Source of the DNA: Thioclava sp. ES.031
GTDB taxonomy: Bacteria; Pseudomonadota; Alphaproteobacteria; Rhodobacterales; Rhodobacteraceae
Reading direction: 5' to 3'
DNA length: 64,000 bases
Assembly (NCBI RefSeq): GCF_002563775.1
Contig: NZ_PDJO01000001.1
Span: forward strand, 2,413,501 to 2,477,500
Numbering within the stretch: the first letter of the stretch is position 1; each line of letters opens with the position of its first letter. The notes beneath the pieces were generated by a model, which worked only from the letters and a program-made list of their open reading frames with translations, made no database searches and was not told the origin of the DNA. The translations under genes were made by a program, and so were the position numbers. This document shows, in pieces, positions 37,337-46,635 of this stretch.

Positions 37337-38266
37337 TTATGACCCGGGCGAAGTCGTCGCGGCGCGGGCCTGCCTTTGCGCTTGCCTGCGCGCCTTGAAA
37401 GCCGCGACCAGACGCGGGATGCGATGCTCCTTGCCGCGACTCGCGAGATGGTCTTCCATCACCTTGCGATAAAGGTAGATGTCCTTGCGGCCTCGGGTCG
37501 ACTGATAATACCAGGCCTCGCTCAGTTCGCCCGTGATCGCGCGCGCAAGGACCGCCTTCAGAAGCTCCATCCGGCGCAACACCAGCGCCGTCTTGTGCCC
37601 CTGCCCGAACGCCTTGAGCAGCGTGACGTTATCGCGCGGCAGACGCCCGAACTGTCGCATATCCTCTTGCAGGAAGGGATCGCAGATCACCCAGACCTTG
37701 GCCGCCTTCCCGCTATGTTCGGCCGCATCCGAGCGCGGCAGCGACCAGTCCTGATCGCGCCCACGGGCGAAGCGCCGCTCCCACGGGACAAGCGCCCGCG
37801 CGAGCGTCGTCTGCGGGCTGAAGGCCACCACCTCGCAGCCCGGCGCGAGATCGGCGAAGGCCAGTGCGCCGAAACCGCCCATCGAGGTGCCCGCCATCAC
37901 GACGCGCGCGTATCCTTCGAAAAAGCCCTGATCGCGCAAAGCCTCCATCCGGGCGATCAGCCGCGCGTCGCGAAACCAAGTCGGGCCCTGCGCGACCACG
38001 CCCAGATGGCTCCAGCCATTGTCGCGGATGAATTTCTCGGCCCAGGGCCGGATGTCATAGCCCGGATAGCCCGCATCCGAGAGGTTGTCGAACGTCACGA
38101 CCAGCGTGGCCGGGTCGCGCGCGACATGGATCAGCGCGTGCTCCCCCAGCTTTTCATAGAACCCGTCGCGGGGACCTGCCGGGAAAATCTCGCGATACCA
38201 ATCGGGCAGCTTCTCCTCGAGCCCGGACTCATTACCTGCGGCGTCGTCTTCGAAATCATCGGCCAT
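37337..38266 (-). CDS. Alpha/beta-hydrolase-like protein
   Basis: It is 309 residues from ATG 38266 (no strong ribosome site; an in-frame GTG at 38398 would add 44 residues). A serine-hydrolase elbow GTSMGGFGA (~125) and a His candidate in GQGHKTALVL (~235) are present; LVVTFDNLSDAG and LGVVAQGPTWFRD resemble the phosphopantetheine- or exopolysaccharide-linked hydrolases of Rhodobacterales. The N-terminus is acidic and the C-terminus basic (FKARRQAQRQARAA). Substrate unknown. It is convergent with pcaQ. Confidence 0.65.
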   Translation of the reverse strand: MADDFEDDAAGNESGLEEKLPDWYREIFPAGPRDGFYEKLGEHALIHVARDPATLVVTFDNLSDAGYPGYDIRPWAEKFIRDNGWSHLGVVAQGPTWFRDARLIARMEALRDQGFFEGYARVVMAGTSMGGFGALAFADLAPGCEVVAFSPQTTLARALVPWERRFARGRDQDWSLPRSDAAEHSGKAAKVWVICDPFLQEDMRQFGRLPRDNVTLLKAFGQGHKTALVLRRMELLKAVLARAITGELSEAWYYQSTRGRKDIYLYRKVMEDHLASRGKEHRIPRLVAAFKARRQAQRQARAATTSPGS

Positions 38267-38597
38267 CGGGATCGCTTTTTGCTGCTCGGGATCGGTTGAG
38301 GTCTGACATTTTTTCTTGCGCCGATCAATTACATACGGATGTTTTGATGCTATCGTTACGGCGAGAACGACATAAGAAAAACCAGAGAGATCGGGCACAT
38401 TTATGGCAACAGTGAAGCGGAGCGCAGAACGTGGCCTGAGCCGCAGGCTGCGGAGTGGGTCGAACCCGTCATATTGTGAACGCTATTTCGTGCATTCTCG
38501 CCCCCGTTGGACGCTCGACACCTCCACCGGACATACCGGACACCGCCCTCCCGCAGCCTGACCGCCGCGAAAGACCTTCCCAAACAGGAGCCTTCCC

Positions 38598-39443
38598 TTG
38601 TCCCAACTGCCGACGATCGCGACCCTGTGGATCGGAGACCGCCTGTCCTGGCTCGAACAGCTGAGCCTGAAATCCTTCGTCGATGCGGGACATGACACGC
38701 TGCTCTATTGCTACAACCTGATCCCGAACGCCCCGCCCGGGGTGACGCTGCGCGATGCGCGCGACATCTTTCCGGGCGACGAGATCATCCGCCACAAGCG
38801 CACCGGAAGCCCCGCGATCCATGCCGATCTGTGGCGCCTGCATCTGATGGAGAAGACCGATTACATCTGGGTCGATGCCGATGTGCTTTGCGTGAAGCCC
38901 TTTGATTTCCAAGACGATTACGTCTTCGGGCTGGAGAAGCCGCACCTGATCTGCAACGCGGTGATGCGCCTGCCCGCGGAGTCGAAGACGCTGCGCGGGC
39001 TGCTGGATTTCGTGGCCGATCCCTATGCGATCGGGCCGTGGCTGAAGGAAGAGCAGCAAGCGGAATTGCGCGCGGCCCGCGATCGCGGCGCGCCGGTGCA
39101 TTTCTCCGAGCAGGAATGGGGGCTGACCGGCCCTGCCGCGTTGAGCCACTTCCTGCGCGAGACCGGCGAATGGGACCATGCGCTCTCGCAACAGGCCTTC
39201 TACCCGATCTCGTTCAAGGACCGGAACAAGATGATCATGTCGCGCTTCGACGTCGAGAAGGATTTCCTGACAGACGACACCTATGCGGTGCATATGTGGG
39301 CGCGCCGGATGAAACCCCGTCTGGAAGAGGCCGAGAACAACCGCCCCCGGCGCGGCAGCTACATGCACAAGGCGCTGCTCAAACACGGCATCACCCCGTC
39401 CGAGGCCCCGATCCCGCCCAAGGTGAAACCCGTCGACGCCTGA
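38598..39443 (+). CDS. Glycosyltransferase-like protein (DXD type)
   Basis: It is 281 residues starting at TTG 38598 with GGAG 8 nt upstream. TDYIWVDADVLCVKPF (~90-105) holds the DXD-like metal/sugar-nucleotide motif of GT-A fold (Gly_transf_sug/GT32-like) enzymes. SPAIHADLWRLHLM just before matches the conserved segment that precedes DXD in such proteins. No membrane span. A role in surface polysaccharide is plausible but not shown. There is a 60-bp gap to the convergent gene. Confidence 0.7.
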   Translation: MSQLPTIATLWIGDRLSWLEQLSLKSFVDAGHDTLLYCYNLIPNAPPGVTLRDARDIFPGDEIIRHKRTGSPAIHADLWRLHLMEKTDYIWVDADVLCVKPFDFQDDYVFGLEKPHLICNAVMRLPAESKTLRGLLDFVADPYAIGPWLKEEQQAELRAARDRGAPVHFSEQEWGLTGPAALSHFLRETGEWDHALSQQAFYPISFKDRNKMIMSRFDVEKDFLTDDTYAVHMWARRMKPRLEEAENNRPRRGSYMHKALLKHGITPSEAPIPPKVKPVDA

Positions 39444-39502
39444 AGCGGGCGGCGGTCCTCGCCGGTCAGGCCGAATGCGGAGACACGAAGCTTAATCGAG
39501 CG

Positions 39503-40351
39503 TTAGTCGCGCAGCACACCGGCGGCGACCAGCGCGCGGCGGTCCGGGCGCCAGATATCGCGGTGTGGCGTCGCGAAGGCGCGCGTGGCGAAGCTGGGCG
39601 TCACGCCCCGATCACGCAGAAAGGCGCGGTCGATCGCTTCCTCTTTCGCGACGTCGATCGGCAGCGGATAGGCTTCCAGGCTATAGCCGTGAAAGCCCAG
39701 CGTGCCCTCAGGGCCAAGATCGCGATGCGCGCCCGCCATGAAGATCAGCGTGCAGGCGGAATAGCAGCGCTTCGTCACCTGCGTGTTCAGCCCCCGCGCC
39801 AGCACGCGTTGCGCCAGCGCCCGCGCGGCGAAGACCTGCCCGCCGGCACTGTCGAGCTCGACCGCCGAGACGCCTGTCGCCGGGGTTGCCTCGAACCGCG
39901 CGAGAAGATCGTAGCCGATATCGCCGGTCAGATAAGCAACGCCGTTGCGCACCTCCAGCGGCTGCGGCCCGGCATAGGCGGCCGGCACCAAGGCCGCTGT
40001 CTGTCGCGCGGCCTGATCGAGCGCATGGGTCACCGTCACCACCGCGACCGCCACCACCGCCACGCGTCCGGCGAGCAGCACATGGCCCCGCGCCTGCGCG
40101 TCGATCCAATGCGACAGGCTGCGCCACGCGCCCACCAGCTGCCACAGCGCCAGCGTCATATCTGCGAGGAAGAGCAACGCGAAAAGCGGCATCGAGAGCG
40201 GCGACGACATGGCTTGCCACAGCTCGGCGACCGCCAACCGCCCACCGATCAGCACCACGACGAGCGCGATCCAAGGCGGGCAGTCGCCCTGCCAGTAGCT
40301 GCCGAGCCCCCAGTGCGAGGCAGGCTGAAATATCCGGGTGGCTCGGGCCAT
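39503..40351 (-). CDS. Membrane protein with ClpP/crotonase-like periplasmic domain (COG3904-like)
   Basis: It is 282 residues. Three N-terminal hydrophobic segments (IALVVVLIGGRLAVAEL, PLFALLFLADMTLALWQLV, LLAGRVAVVAVAVVTVTHAL) are followed by a domain with VELDSAGGQVFAARALAQRVLARGLNTQV and CYSACTLIFMAGAHRDLGPEGTLGFH. These are typical of ClpP-fold proteins in which Ser of YSACT is the nucleophile position. Proteolytic activity is unproven. Confidence 0.72.
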   Translation of the reverse strand: MARATRIFQPASHWGLGSYWQGDCPPWIALVVVLIGGRLAVAELWQAMSSPLSMPLFALLFLADMTLALWQLVGAWRSLSHWIDAQARGHVLLAGRVAVVAVAVVTVTHALDQAARQTAALVPAAYAGPQPLEVRNGVAYLTGDIGYDLLARFEATPATGVSAVELDSAGGQVFAARALAQRVLARGLNTQVTKRCYSACTLIFMAGAHRDLGPEGTLGFHGYSLEAYPLPIDVAKEEAIDRAFLRDRGVTPSFATRAFATPHRDIWRPDRRALVAAGVLRD

Positions 40352-40430
40352 TTACGCCGTCCTTTCGAGCACCATCGAGCCTCAGTCTAGCATAGCTGGC
40401 CCCGAAAATGGGAATTTGCCGAAAGTGACG

Positions 40431-40447
40431 GCACTGTGAGACAGTGC
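40431..40447. promoter_or_regulatory. Inverted repeat upstream of the hydrogenase gene
   Basis: GCACTGT-GAG-ACAGTGC, perfect 7-bp arms, 68 bp before the hydrogenase ATG. Candidate operator; no FNR-type site (TTGAT-N4-ATCAA) was seen in the 163-bp leader. Confidence 0.3.
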
Positions 40448-40514
40448 TGAAGACGCAGGCCTTCTGCCACGGCGAGGGCCTCTGCTATACTTAGGAGACG
40501 GGAGGTCCCTTCGC

Positions 40515-42587
40515 ATGATCACGCTTACGATCAACGGGCGGCACGTCGAAGTCGACGAGGGCACCAGCTTGCTGGATGCGGCGAAGCAGGCTGGCATCCA
40601 TATCCCGACGCTGTGCTATTACCCCGGCCTGCCCGCCCATGCCGTGTGCCGCATGTGCCTCGTGGAGATCGAGGGCACCCCCCATCCGCAACCGGCCTGC
40701 CGCACCTTGGCGAAAGAGGGCGATGTCGTCGCGACGGACACCGAGGCGCTGGCGGCCTTTCGGAAAGCCGATGCGCAATGGCTGCTCGCGCGTCACCCCA
40801 ATGACTGCATGCGCTGCGAGGTGAACGGGGCGTGCCAGCTCCAGCGTCTCGTCCATGAGAACCAATGGGAGGAGCGCTGGCCGAAGATGCCCGCCGGGGC
40901 GCCTGCCGCCTCGGAAGAGCTCGCAACCGATCACACCTCCCCCAGCATCTGGCGCGATCTGTCGAAATGTATCGAATGCGGGTTGTGTGCGGAGGTCTGC
41001 GGCGACGCCGTCCAGAACCAGAATGTCATCGGGTTCGCCAATCGCGGATTTGACCGCCGCCCGGTCACGGTCTTCGACGTGCCACTGTCGCAGACCAATT
41101 GCATCTCCTGCGGCCAGTGCACGCTCGTCTGCCCGGTCGGCGCGCTGATCGAGGCGCCGCATTGGCACGCGGTGCTGCAAACGCTCGACGCTCATCGGCG
41201 CGTCTCCGTGGTTCAGGTGGCCCCGGCGACCCGCATCGCCATCAGCGAGGAATTCGGGCTGGAGCCGGGCACCGTCAGCACGGGGCGCTTGATCAACGCG
41301 CTGCGGCTTTTGGGGTTCGATTACGTGTTCGACACCAATTTCGCCGCCGATCTGACGATCATGGAGGAAGGCACCGAGCTGCTGTCGCGGCTCGAGGCCG
41401 GGACGGAGCTGCCGCTGTTCACCTCCTGCTGTCCGGGTTGGGTAAATTGGGTCGAGTTGAACCGCCCCGATCTTCTGCCGCATCTGAGCACGACCAAATC
41501 CCCCCAGCAGATGCATGGCGCGATTGCGAAACGGGGCCGCTTTGCACGGTCTCTGGGGCCCGATTTCGCGGACGGCAAAGCCGAGCCCTATGTCGTGAGC
41601 GTGATGCCCTGCACCGCCAAGAAGGACGAGGCCCAGCGCCCCGGCGTCTCCGGCGATGTGGATCATGTGCTCACCACCCGCGAACTGGCGCGGATGATCC
41701 GGTCGCGCGGCATCCCGTTCGGGGCGCTCTCCGAAGACGGGCAATTCGACAGCCCGCTGGGCGAGAGCACCGGGGCCGCCCAGATATTCGGCGCCTCCGG
41801 CGGGGTCATGGAGGCGATGGTCCGCACGGCTGCGCATTTCAAAGGGGTCGAGCACGATCTGCCGCTGGAATGGGAGGCGCTGCGCGGCGTCCGTGAGGGC
41901 GTGAAAACCGCGACCATTCCCGGCGTCGGCACCGTGGCCGTGTGCAACGGGATCGCGTCGGCCCAGCGCATGCTGGAAGACGAGGACTGGCGCGACGATT
42001 ATGTCGCGATCGAAGTCATGGCCTGCGTCGGCGGCTGCCTCGGCGGCGGCGGTGAGCCGAAATCCATGGACCCGCATATTCTGCAAAAACGCGCCAAGGC
42101 GATCTACAGCGTCGACGCGAAGGCACCGCGCCGCCGCTCTTATGAGAATGCGGATGTGCAGGCGCTTTATGCCTCGGAACTGGGTGCGCCGAATTCCCCG
42201 ACCGCGCACCGTCTGCTTCACACCCATTACGCCGACAGACATTCCAAGCGCTCGCTGCTGATGCGCTTTCTGGATTGCGTGGACCGGCGCGACGGTGCGG
42301 CGGCCGCAAAGCTGTTTCATCCCGACGGGGTTTGGTCGACCGCCTCTCCCTTCGGCGTGCTGACTGGCGCGAACGAGATCGCGGGGCTCATCAACGCTAA
42401 GCTGCCGCCGAACCTGCGCGGCGCGAAATATGCGCGTCACCAGATGGAGCGCGCCTCGGATATCGACGACCTCACGGTCCTCGCGCCCGACGGGAGCCGC
42501 AGCCGCTTCGATCTGGAGCTGAGTACCGTGGAAGCTGACGGCTATTCTCAGACGGTGATCCAGACCCTCACACGCAACGTCCTTTGA
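40515..42587 (+). CDS. [FeFe]-hydrogenase (HydA-like) with extra C-terminal NTF2/SnoaL-like domain
   Basis: It is 690 residues; GGAGGT lies 8 nt before the ATG. Domain order: 2Fe-2S ferredoxin (Cys34, 45, 48, 62); His94-Cys98-Cys101-Cys107 4Fe-4S site; two 4Fe-4S motifs (CIECGLCAEVC and CISCGQCTLVCP); H-cluster domain with L1 TSCCPGW (~303), L2 MPCTAKKDE (~364) and L3 MACVGGCLGGGGEP (Cys504, Cys508); then the small-subunit-like segment ending NSPTAHRLLHTHY. All H-cluster cysteines, the proton-path Cys and the Glu of IMEEGTELL are kept. Residues ~580-690 (FLDCVDRRDGAAAAKLFHPDGVW...) look like a SnoaL/NTF2-like fold not found in ordinary M3 hydrogenases. No hydEFG maturases are nearby. Reaction: reversible H2 oxidation, or H2/redox sensing. 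Confidence 0.9.
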   Translation: MITLTINGRHVEVDEGTSLLDAAKQAGIHIPTLCYYPGLPAHAVCRMCLVEIEGTPHPQPACRTLAKEGDVVATDTEALAAFRKADAQWLLARHPNDCMRCEVNGACQLQRLVHENQWEERWPKMPAGAPAASEELATDHTSPSIWRDLSKCIECGLCAEVCGDAVQNQNVIGFANRGFDRRPVTVFDVPLSQTNCISCGQCTLVCPVGALIEAPHWHAVLQTLDAHRRVSVVQVAPATRIAISEEFGLEPGTVSTGRLINALRLLGFDYVFDTNFAADLTIMEEGTELLSRLEAGTELPLFTSCCPGWVNWVELNRPDLLPHLSTTKSPQQMHGAIAKRGRFARSLGPDFADGKAEPYVVSVMPCTAKKDEAQRPGVSGDVDHVLTTRELARMIRSRGIPFGALSEDGQFDSPLGESTGAAQIFGASGGVMEAMVRTAAHFKGVEHDLPLEWEALRGVREGVKTATIPGVGTVAVCNGIASAQRMLEDEDWRDDYVAIEVMACVGGCLGGGGEPKSMDPHILQKRAKAIYSVDAKAPRRRSYENADVQALYASELGAPNSPTAHRLLHTHYADRHSKRSLLMRFLDCVDRRDGAAAAKLFHPDGVWSTASPFGVLTGANEIAGLINAKLPPNLRGAKYARHQMERASDIDDLTVLAPDGSRSRFDLELSTVEADGYSQTVIQTLTRNVL

Positions 42588-42777
42588 CACTCTGCTGCGC
42601 AGGCTTTCCGCGCAGCGGGCGAAGACAGGTCACAAATTCATCATTCCGACGATCACAAGCGCGTTTCTTTTTCCTTTCTTGTTCTAGAGCAAAGCCATAG
42701 CGGGCGACGGGGTTCATGCTCCGGCACGTAGTAAACCTGCCCTGCCCCGCGGGAAGAGACACCGGAACGGAAGACCT

Positions 42778-44028
42778 ATGCCAAGCCAGAGCCGCGACGA
42801 AATCGAACAAATGCTGTCCACTGCGAAGAGTGGACGCCCTTGGCGACTCTGGGCTTTCGGCGCGGGTGCCGTGGTGATCGCGATCGGCGCGTGGCTCTGG
42901 CTTGCGCCCTCCGGCGACACCACCGGCACGAGCTATGTGACGCAAGCCGTCACGCGCGGCGATCTGACCGTCACGGTCACCGCGACCGGCACGGTGCAGC
43001 CCACGACGGAGGTTGAGGTATCCTCGGAGCTGTCGGGCACGCTCGATAGCATCGATGTCGATTACAACGACGAGGTCAAAGTGGGTCAGGTGCTCGCGCG
43101 GCTCGACGACACGAAATTCAAGGCGCAGGTCGCCAATGCCGAAGCCGCGCTTGCCGCCGCCAAGGCGCAGCTCGCGCAGGCCGAGGCCACCCAGAAAGAA
43201 GCGACGGCGCTTTATGAGACACAAGCCGAACTGGACCGGCGCGGCGTCTCGACCCATAGCACCTTCGTCACCTATATCGCGCAGCGCGATCGCGCCGTGG
43301 CCGCCGTTCAGGCCGCGAAAGCGTCGCTGACGCTGGCCGAGGCGAACCTTGCATTGGAGAAGGACGATCTGGAGAAATCGGTGATCCGCTCCCCGATCAA
43401 TGGCGTCGTTCTGGACCGCAATGTCTCGGCCGGTCAGATCGTGGCCGCCTCGCTGTCCGCGCCCACCCTGTTCACGCTGGCCGAGGACCTGCGCCGGATG
43501 CAGTTGCTGGTCGATATCGACGAGGCGGATATCGGTCAGGTCGCGGTCGGCAATGACGCGACATTCACCGTCGACGCCTATTCCGGTCGCTCCTTCCCGG
43601 CGACGATCACGCAGGTGCGCTACGCCCCCGAGACCACCGACGATGTCGTGACCTACAAGGGCGTGCTGGCGGTCGACAACTCCGATCTTCTCCTGCGCCC
43701 CGGCATGACCGCGACGGCGACGATCACCGTGGACGAGGCCAAGGACGCGCTGCTGATCCCGAATGCGGCGCTGCGCTACGCGCCCCCGCAAGAGGTCGAA
43801 GATGCGGGCAATGGCGCGAGCGGGCTCATCGGGCTCGTGATACCGAGCCGACCGAGTTCGGAGAGCGGCACCGCGAGCGGCAAATCCGTCTGGGTTCTTC
43901 GCGACGGCACCCCCGTCGAAGTGGCGGTCACGCCGGGGGCGACGAACGGCAAGTTCACGATCGTCACCGCGGGCGATCTGGCCGTCGGCGATCAGGTCAT
44001 CACCGATCAGCGGGATATGTCGCGATGA
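42778..44028 (+). CDS. Efflux periplasmic adaptor (MacA/HlyD-like)
   Basis: It is 416 residues. One N-terminal membrane anchor (LWAFGAGAVVIAIGAWLWLA, ~22-42), a lipoyl/barrel-sandwich half (GTVQPTTEVEVSSELSGTLDSIDVDYNDEVKVGQVLARLD), a coiled-coil hairpin (NAEAALAAAKAQLAQAEATQKEATALYETQ), the second lipoyl half (VIRSPINGVVLDRNVSAGQIV), and beta-barrel and membrane-proximal domains. It links the MacB-like pump to the outer membrane. Its stop overlaps the next ATG by 4 nt. Confidence 0.9.
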   Translation: MPSQSRDEIEQMLSTAKSGRPWRLWAFGAGAVVIAIGAWLWLAPSGDTTGTSYVTQAVTRGDLTVTVTATGTVQPTTEVEVSSELSGTLDSIDVDYNDEVKVGQVLARLDDTKFKAQVANAEAALAAAKAQLAQAEATQKEATALYETQAELDRRGVSTHSTFVTYIAQRDRAVAAVQAAKASLTLAEANLALEKDDLEKSVIRSPINGVVLDRNVSAGQIVAASLSAPTLFTLAEDLRRMQLLVDIDEADIGQVAVGNDATFTVDAYSGRSFPATITQVRYAPETTDDVVTYKGVLAVDNSDLLLRPGMTATATITVDEAKDALLIPNAALRYAPPQEVEDAGNGASGLIGLVIPSRPSSESGTASGKSVWVLRDGTPVEVAVTPGATNGKFTIVTAGDLAVGDQVITDQRDMSR

Positions 44029-44729
44029 GTGAGCCGCTTCTCGAGCTGCGCGGGATCGAGCGCCACTATGGCCACGACGAAACCCTCGTGCGCGCCCTCG
44101 ATGGCGTCGATCTTCGCGTCGAACCGGGGGAATTCCTCGCGATCATGGGGCCCTCGGGGTCGGGAAAATCGACCGCGATGAACATCATCGGCTGTCTCGA
44201 CCGGCCGACCGCGGGCAACTACCTGTTCAACGGTGTCGAGGTCGCGACCCTGAACCGCGATCAACGCGCGCTTCTTCGCCGGCACTACCTCGGCTTCGTC
44301 TTTCAGGGCTACAACCTTTTGCCCCGCACCACCGCGCTGGAAAATGTCGAACTTCCCCTGATCTACAAGGGGATGCGCAAGGCCGAGCGTGTGGCGCGGG
44401 CCCGTCAGGCGCTGGCGCGGGTCGGGCTTGAGGGGCGCGAGGATCACACGCCGTCGCAGCTCTCGGGCGGTCAGCAGCAACGCGTCGCCATCGCGCGGGC
44501 GCTTGCGGGCGAGCCGATGGTGATGCTCGCCGACGAGCCCACCGGCAACCTCGACACCAAACGCAGCGTCGAGATCATGAACCTGATGCAGGACCTCAAC
44601 CGCGAGTCCGGGCTGACCATCGTGATGGTCACACATGAAGAGGACATGGCCGCCTATGCCTCCCGTCTGGTCGTCTTCACCGACGGTCGCGTCGTGCGCG
44701 ACGAAAAGATGCACGAAGGAGCCCTATGA
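44025..44729 (+). CDS. MacB-type ABC transporter ATPase
   Basis: It is 234 residues, LolD/MacB class. Walker A GPSGSGKST, Q-loop FQGYNLLP, signature LSGGQQQRVAIARAL, Walker B VMLADEPTGNLD, H-loop VTHEEDMA. Overlaps the permease gene by 4 nt. Unlike E. coli MacB, ATPase and permease are separate. Confidence 0.92.
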   Translation: MSEPLLELRGIERHYGHDETLVRALDGVDLRVEPGEFLAIMGPSGSGKSTAMNIIGCLDRPTAGNYLFNGVEVATLNRDQRALLRRHYLGFVFQGYNLLPRTTALENVELPLIYKGMRKAERVARARQALARVGLEGREDHTPSQLSGGQQQRVAIARALAGEPMVMLADEPTGNLDTKRSVEIMNLMQDLNRESGLTIVMVTHEEDMAAYASRLVVFTDGRVVRDEKMHEGAL

Positions 44730-45934
44730 TGCTCTGGGAAACCATCCGCCTCGCACTGACCGCGATCATCCGCAACGCGCTTCGGTCCTTTCTCACCGTG
44801 CTGGGCGTGGTGATCGGGGTCGCCGCCGTCATCGCGATGGTGACCGTCGGGCAAGGCTCCTCCGAGCAGGTCTCGGCCAATGTGGAATCGCTCGGGACGA
44901 ATGTGCTGGTCCTGCGCTCGGGAGCGCGGATGATGGGGCCCGGATCGCGCGATACCGCGCCGCCCTTCAAGCTCTCGGATGCAGAAGCGCTGGAGGACCT
45001 CAGCAGCCTCTCGGCCGTCGCGCCTGTCGTCTCGACCGGAGCGACCGTGGTCTTCGGCAACAACAATCGCACGACATCGATCACCGGCACGACGTCGCCC
45101 TATCTCGAGATCGGAGGCTGGACGATCGCGCTCGGGCGCAGCTTCACCCCGGCGGAGGATCGCAGCGGCGCCAATCTTTGCATCATCGGCGAGACCGTGC
45201 GGACAACCCTGTTCGGCGCGACCGATCCGACCGGCGAGAAAATCCGCATCAAGTCGATCTCCTGCGAGGTGATCGGCGTGCTGAAATCAAAGGGCGCCGG
45301 GTCCTTCGGGCAGGATCAGGACGACCTCGTGCTGATGCCGGTCCGAACGGTGCAAAGGCGGCTGATGGGCAGTCAGGACGTCTCTTCGATCTCGCTTCAG
45401 GTGGCCCGGACGGCCTCCGTGGAGCGGGCGACCTCCGACATCGAGGCTCTGATGCGCGAGCGCCGCCGCATCGCCATCGGCGAAGACGACGATTTCTCGG
45501 TCTTCGACATGGCCGAACTGAGTTCGATGCTCAATTCGGTCAACTCGGTTCTTACCGGCCTGCTCTCCTCCGTCGCGGCGGTCAGCCTGCTCGTGGGCGG
45601 GATCGGCATCATGAACATCATGCTGGTCTCGGTGACCGAGCGCACCCGCGAGATCGGCATCCGCCTCTCGGTCGGCGCGCAGGCCCATCAGGTCCTGATG
45701 CAGTTTCTGGTCGAGGCGGTGGTGCTGTCGGTTCTGGGCGGGATCATCGGGATCCTCTTCGGCCTCGGCCTCGCCTATGTCGCGGCGCAGATCATGGCGA
45801 TCCCCTTCTCGCCCAGCCTGGACGTCATCGCGCTCGCCTTCGGCTTCTCCGCCGTGGTGGGGATGGTCTTCGGCTACTTCCCTGCACGACGGGCGGCCCG
45901 GCTCGATCCGATTGACGCCCTGCATTATCAGTAG
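44726..45934 (+). CDS. MacB-type ABC transporter permease
   Basis: It is 402 residues. First membrane span (~20-43: FLTVLGVVIGVAAVIAMVTVG), a large MacB_PCD periplasmic domain (~45-275), then an FtsX-like domain with three C-terminal spans (LLSSVAAVSLLVGGIGIMNIMLVSVTERTREIGIR; VVLSVLGGIIGILFGLGLAYV; VIALAFGFSAVVGMVFGYFPARRAARLDPIDAL). With the two genes before it forms a complete inner-membrane export system; substrate unknown (macrolide, peptide or lipid). Confidence 0.92.
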   Translation: MMLWETIRLALTAIIRNALRSFLTVLGVVIGVAAVIAMVTVGQGSSEQVSANVESLGTNVLVLRSGARMMGPGSRDTAPPFKLSDAEALEDLSSLSAVAPVVSTGATVVFGNNNRTTSITGTTSPYLEIGGWTIALGRSFTPAEDRSGANLCIIGETVRTTLFGATDPTGEKIRIKSISCEVIGVLKSKGAGSFGQDQDDLVLMPVRTVQRRLMGSQDVSSISLQVARTASVERATSDIEALMRERRRIAIGEDDDFSVFDMAELSSMLNSVNSVLTGLLSSVAAVSLLVGGIGIMNIMLVSVTERTREIGIRLSVGAQAHQVLMQFLVEAVVLSVLGGIIGILFGLGLAYVAAQIMAIPFSPSLDVIALAFGFSAVVGMVFGYFPARRAARLDPIDALHYQ

Positions 45935-45950
45935 ATGGCTTTCAGGCTGA

Positions 45951-45974
45951 CGGGGGCGAGTTATTGCGCCCCCG
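45951..45974. terminator. GC-rich hairpin after the efflux operon
   Basis: CGGGGGCG pairs with CGCCCCCG over an 8-nt loop, 17 nt after the permease stop and between convergent genes. No U-run, so strength uncertain. Confidence 0.5.
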
Positions 45975-46024
45975 GCACCGGACGGCACGGACGGCGCTTG
46001 TGGCGCGCGCGGGCCACGCACCGC

Positions 46025-46492
46025 TTACACGGCGCGCCGTTCCTCCAGATCGAGCCGCATCGTGGCCATGCCCTGACGACGCGACAGCTCCTCGTAGCCC
46101 GCCGAGAGATAGGCGTTGAGGGCGGGCGCGTTGTCGAGCTCCACCTTCAAGGTCAGGGTCAGCGCCCCAAGGTCCCGCGCCGCCTGCTCCACATGTTCCG
46201 TCAGCTCCGCGCCAGCGCCCCCGCGCGCCTCTTCGACGAGATAGACATAGGTGAGGTGGCGCACTTCCGGCCCGACACCCTCGCGCAGGGCGAAAAACCC
46301 CACATCCCGTCCCGCAGCATCCTGAAGGTAGAAGGAGACATCCTCATGCTCTCCAAGCCATTTGCGATGCCATTCCATCTCATCGAAGGGAACTTTCGCA
46401 TTGGGATTGAGCAAGGGGATTTCCGCGTCCGGCAGCATCGCCGCCAAGGGGGTCAGGTCGCGCTCGCGGTTGCGACGGAGGGTGAGTGCCAT
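46025..46492 (-). CDS. GNAT family N-acetyltransferase
   Basis: It is 155 residues. The acetyltransferase fold is seen in HLTYVYLVEEARGGAGAELTEHVEQAARDLGALTLTLKVELDNAPALNAYLSAGYEELSRR: the acetyl-CoA loop is altered (ARGGAGAE where RxxGxG/A is usual), followed by the Asn-x-x-Ala-x-x-x-Tyr segment. It is not clearly linked to its neighbours. Confidence 0.78.
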   Translation of the reverse strand: MALTLRRNRERDLTPLAAMLPDAEIPLLNPNAKVPFDEMEWHRKWLGEHEDVSFYLQDAAGRDVGFFALREGVGPEVRHLTYVYLVEEARGGAGAELTEHVEQAARDLGALTLTLKVELDNAPALNAYLSAGYEELSRRQGMATMRLDLEERRAV

Positions 46493-46635
46493 GTGTCCTT
46501 CCTTCGGCTGGGCCCGGCACAGGCGCGCCGAGGTGCATCATGAAAGGTCGCGTGCCTGACACGGAAGACCCATCAGGGTCAACCGGGGGGCCTTGCAGTG
46601 CTGGATAGCCGTCAGCTCGACGCGGGCGTCGTGGG

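Noticed and set aside
40352-40514. FNR or sigma-54 promoter for the hydrogenase
   Set aside because: No TTGAT-N4-ATCAA and no GG-N10-GC with proper flanks; only a short inverted repeat is present.
40491-42590. Open frame of 699 codons on minus, antisense to the hydrogenase
   Set aside because: It mirrors the plus-strand gene codon by codon in GC-rich DNA; no motif, low-complexity Arg/Gly/His composition, no ribosome site.
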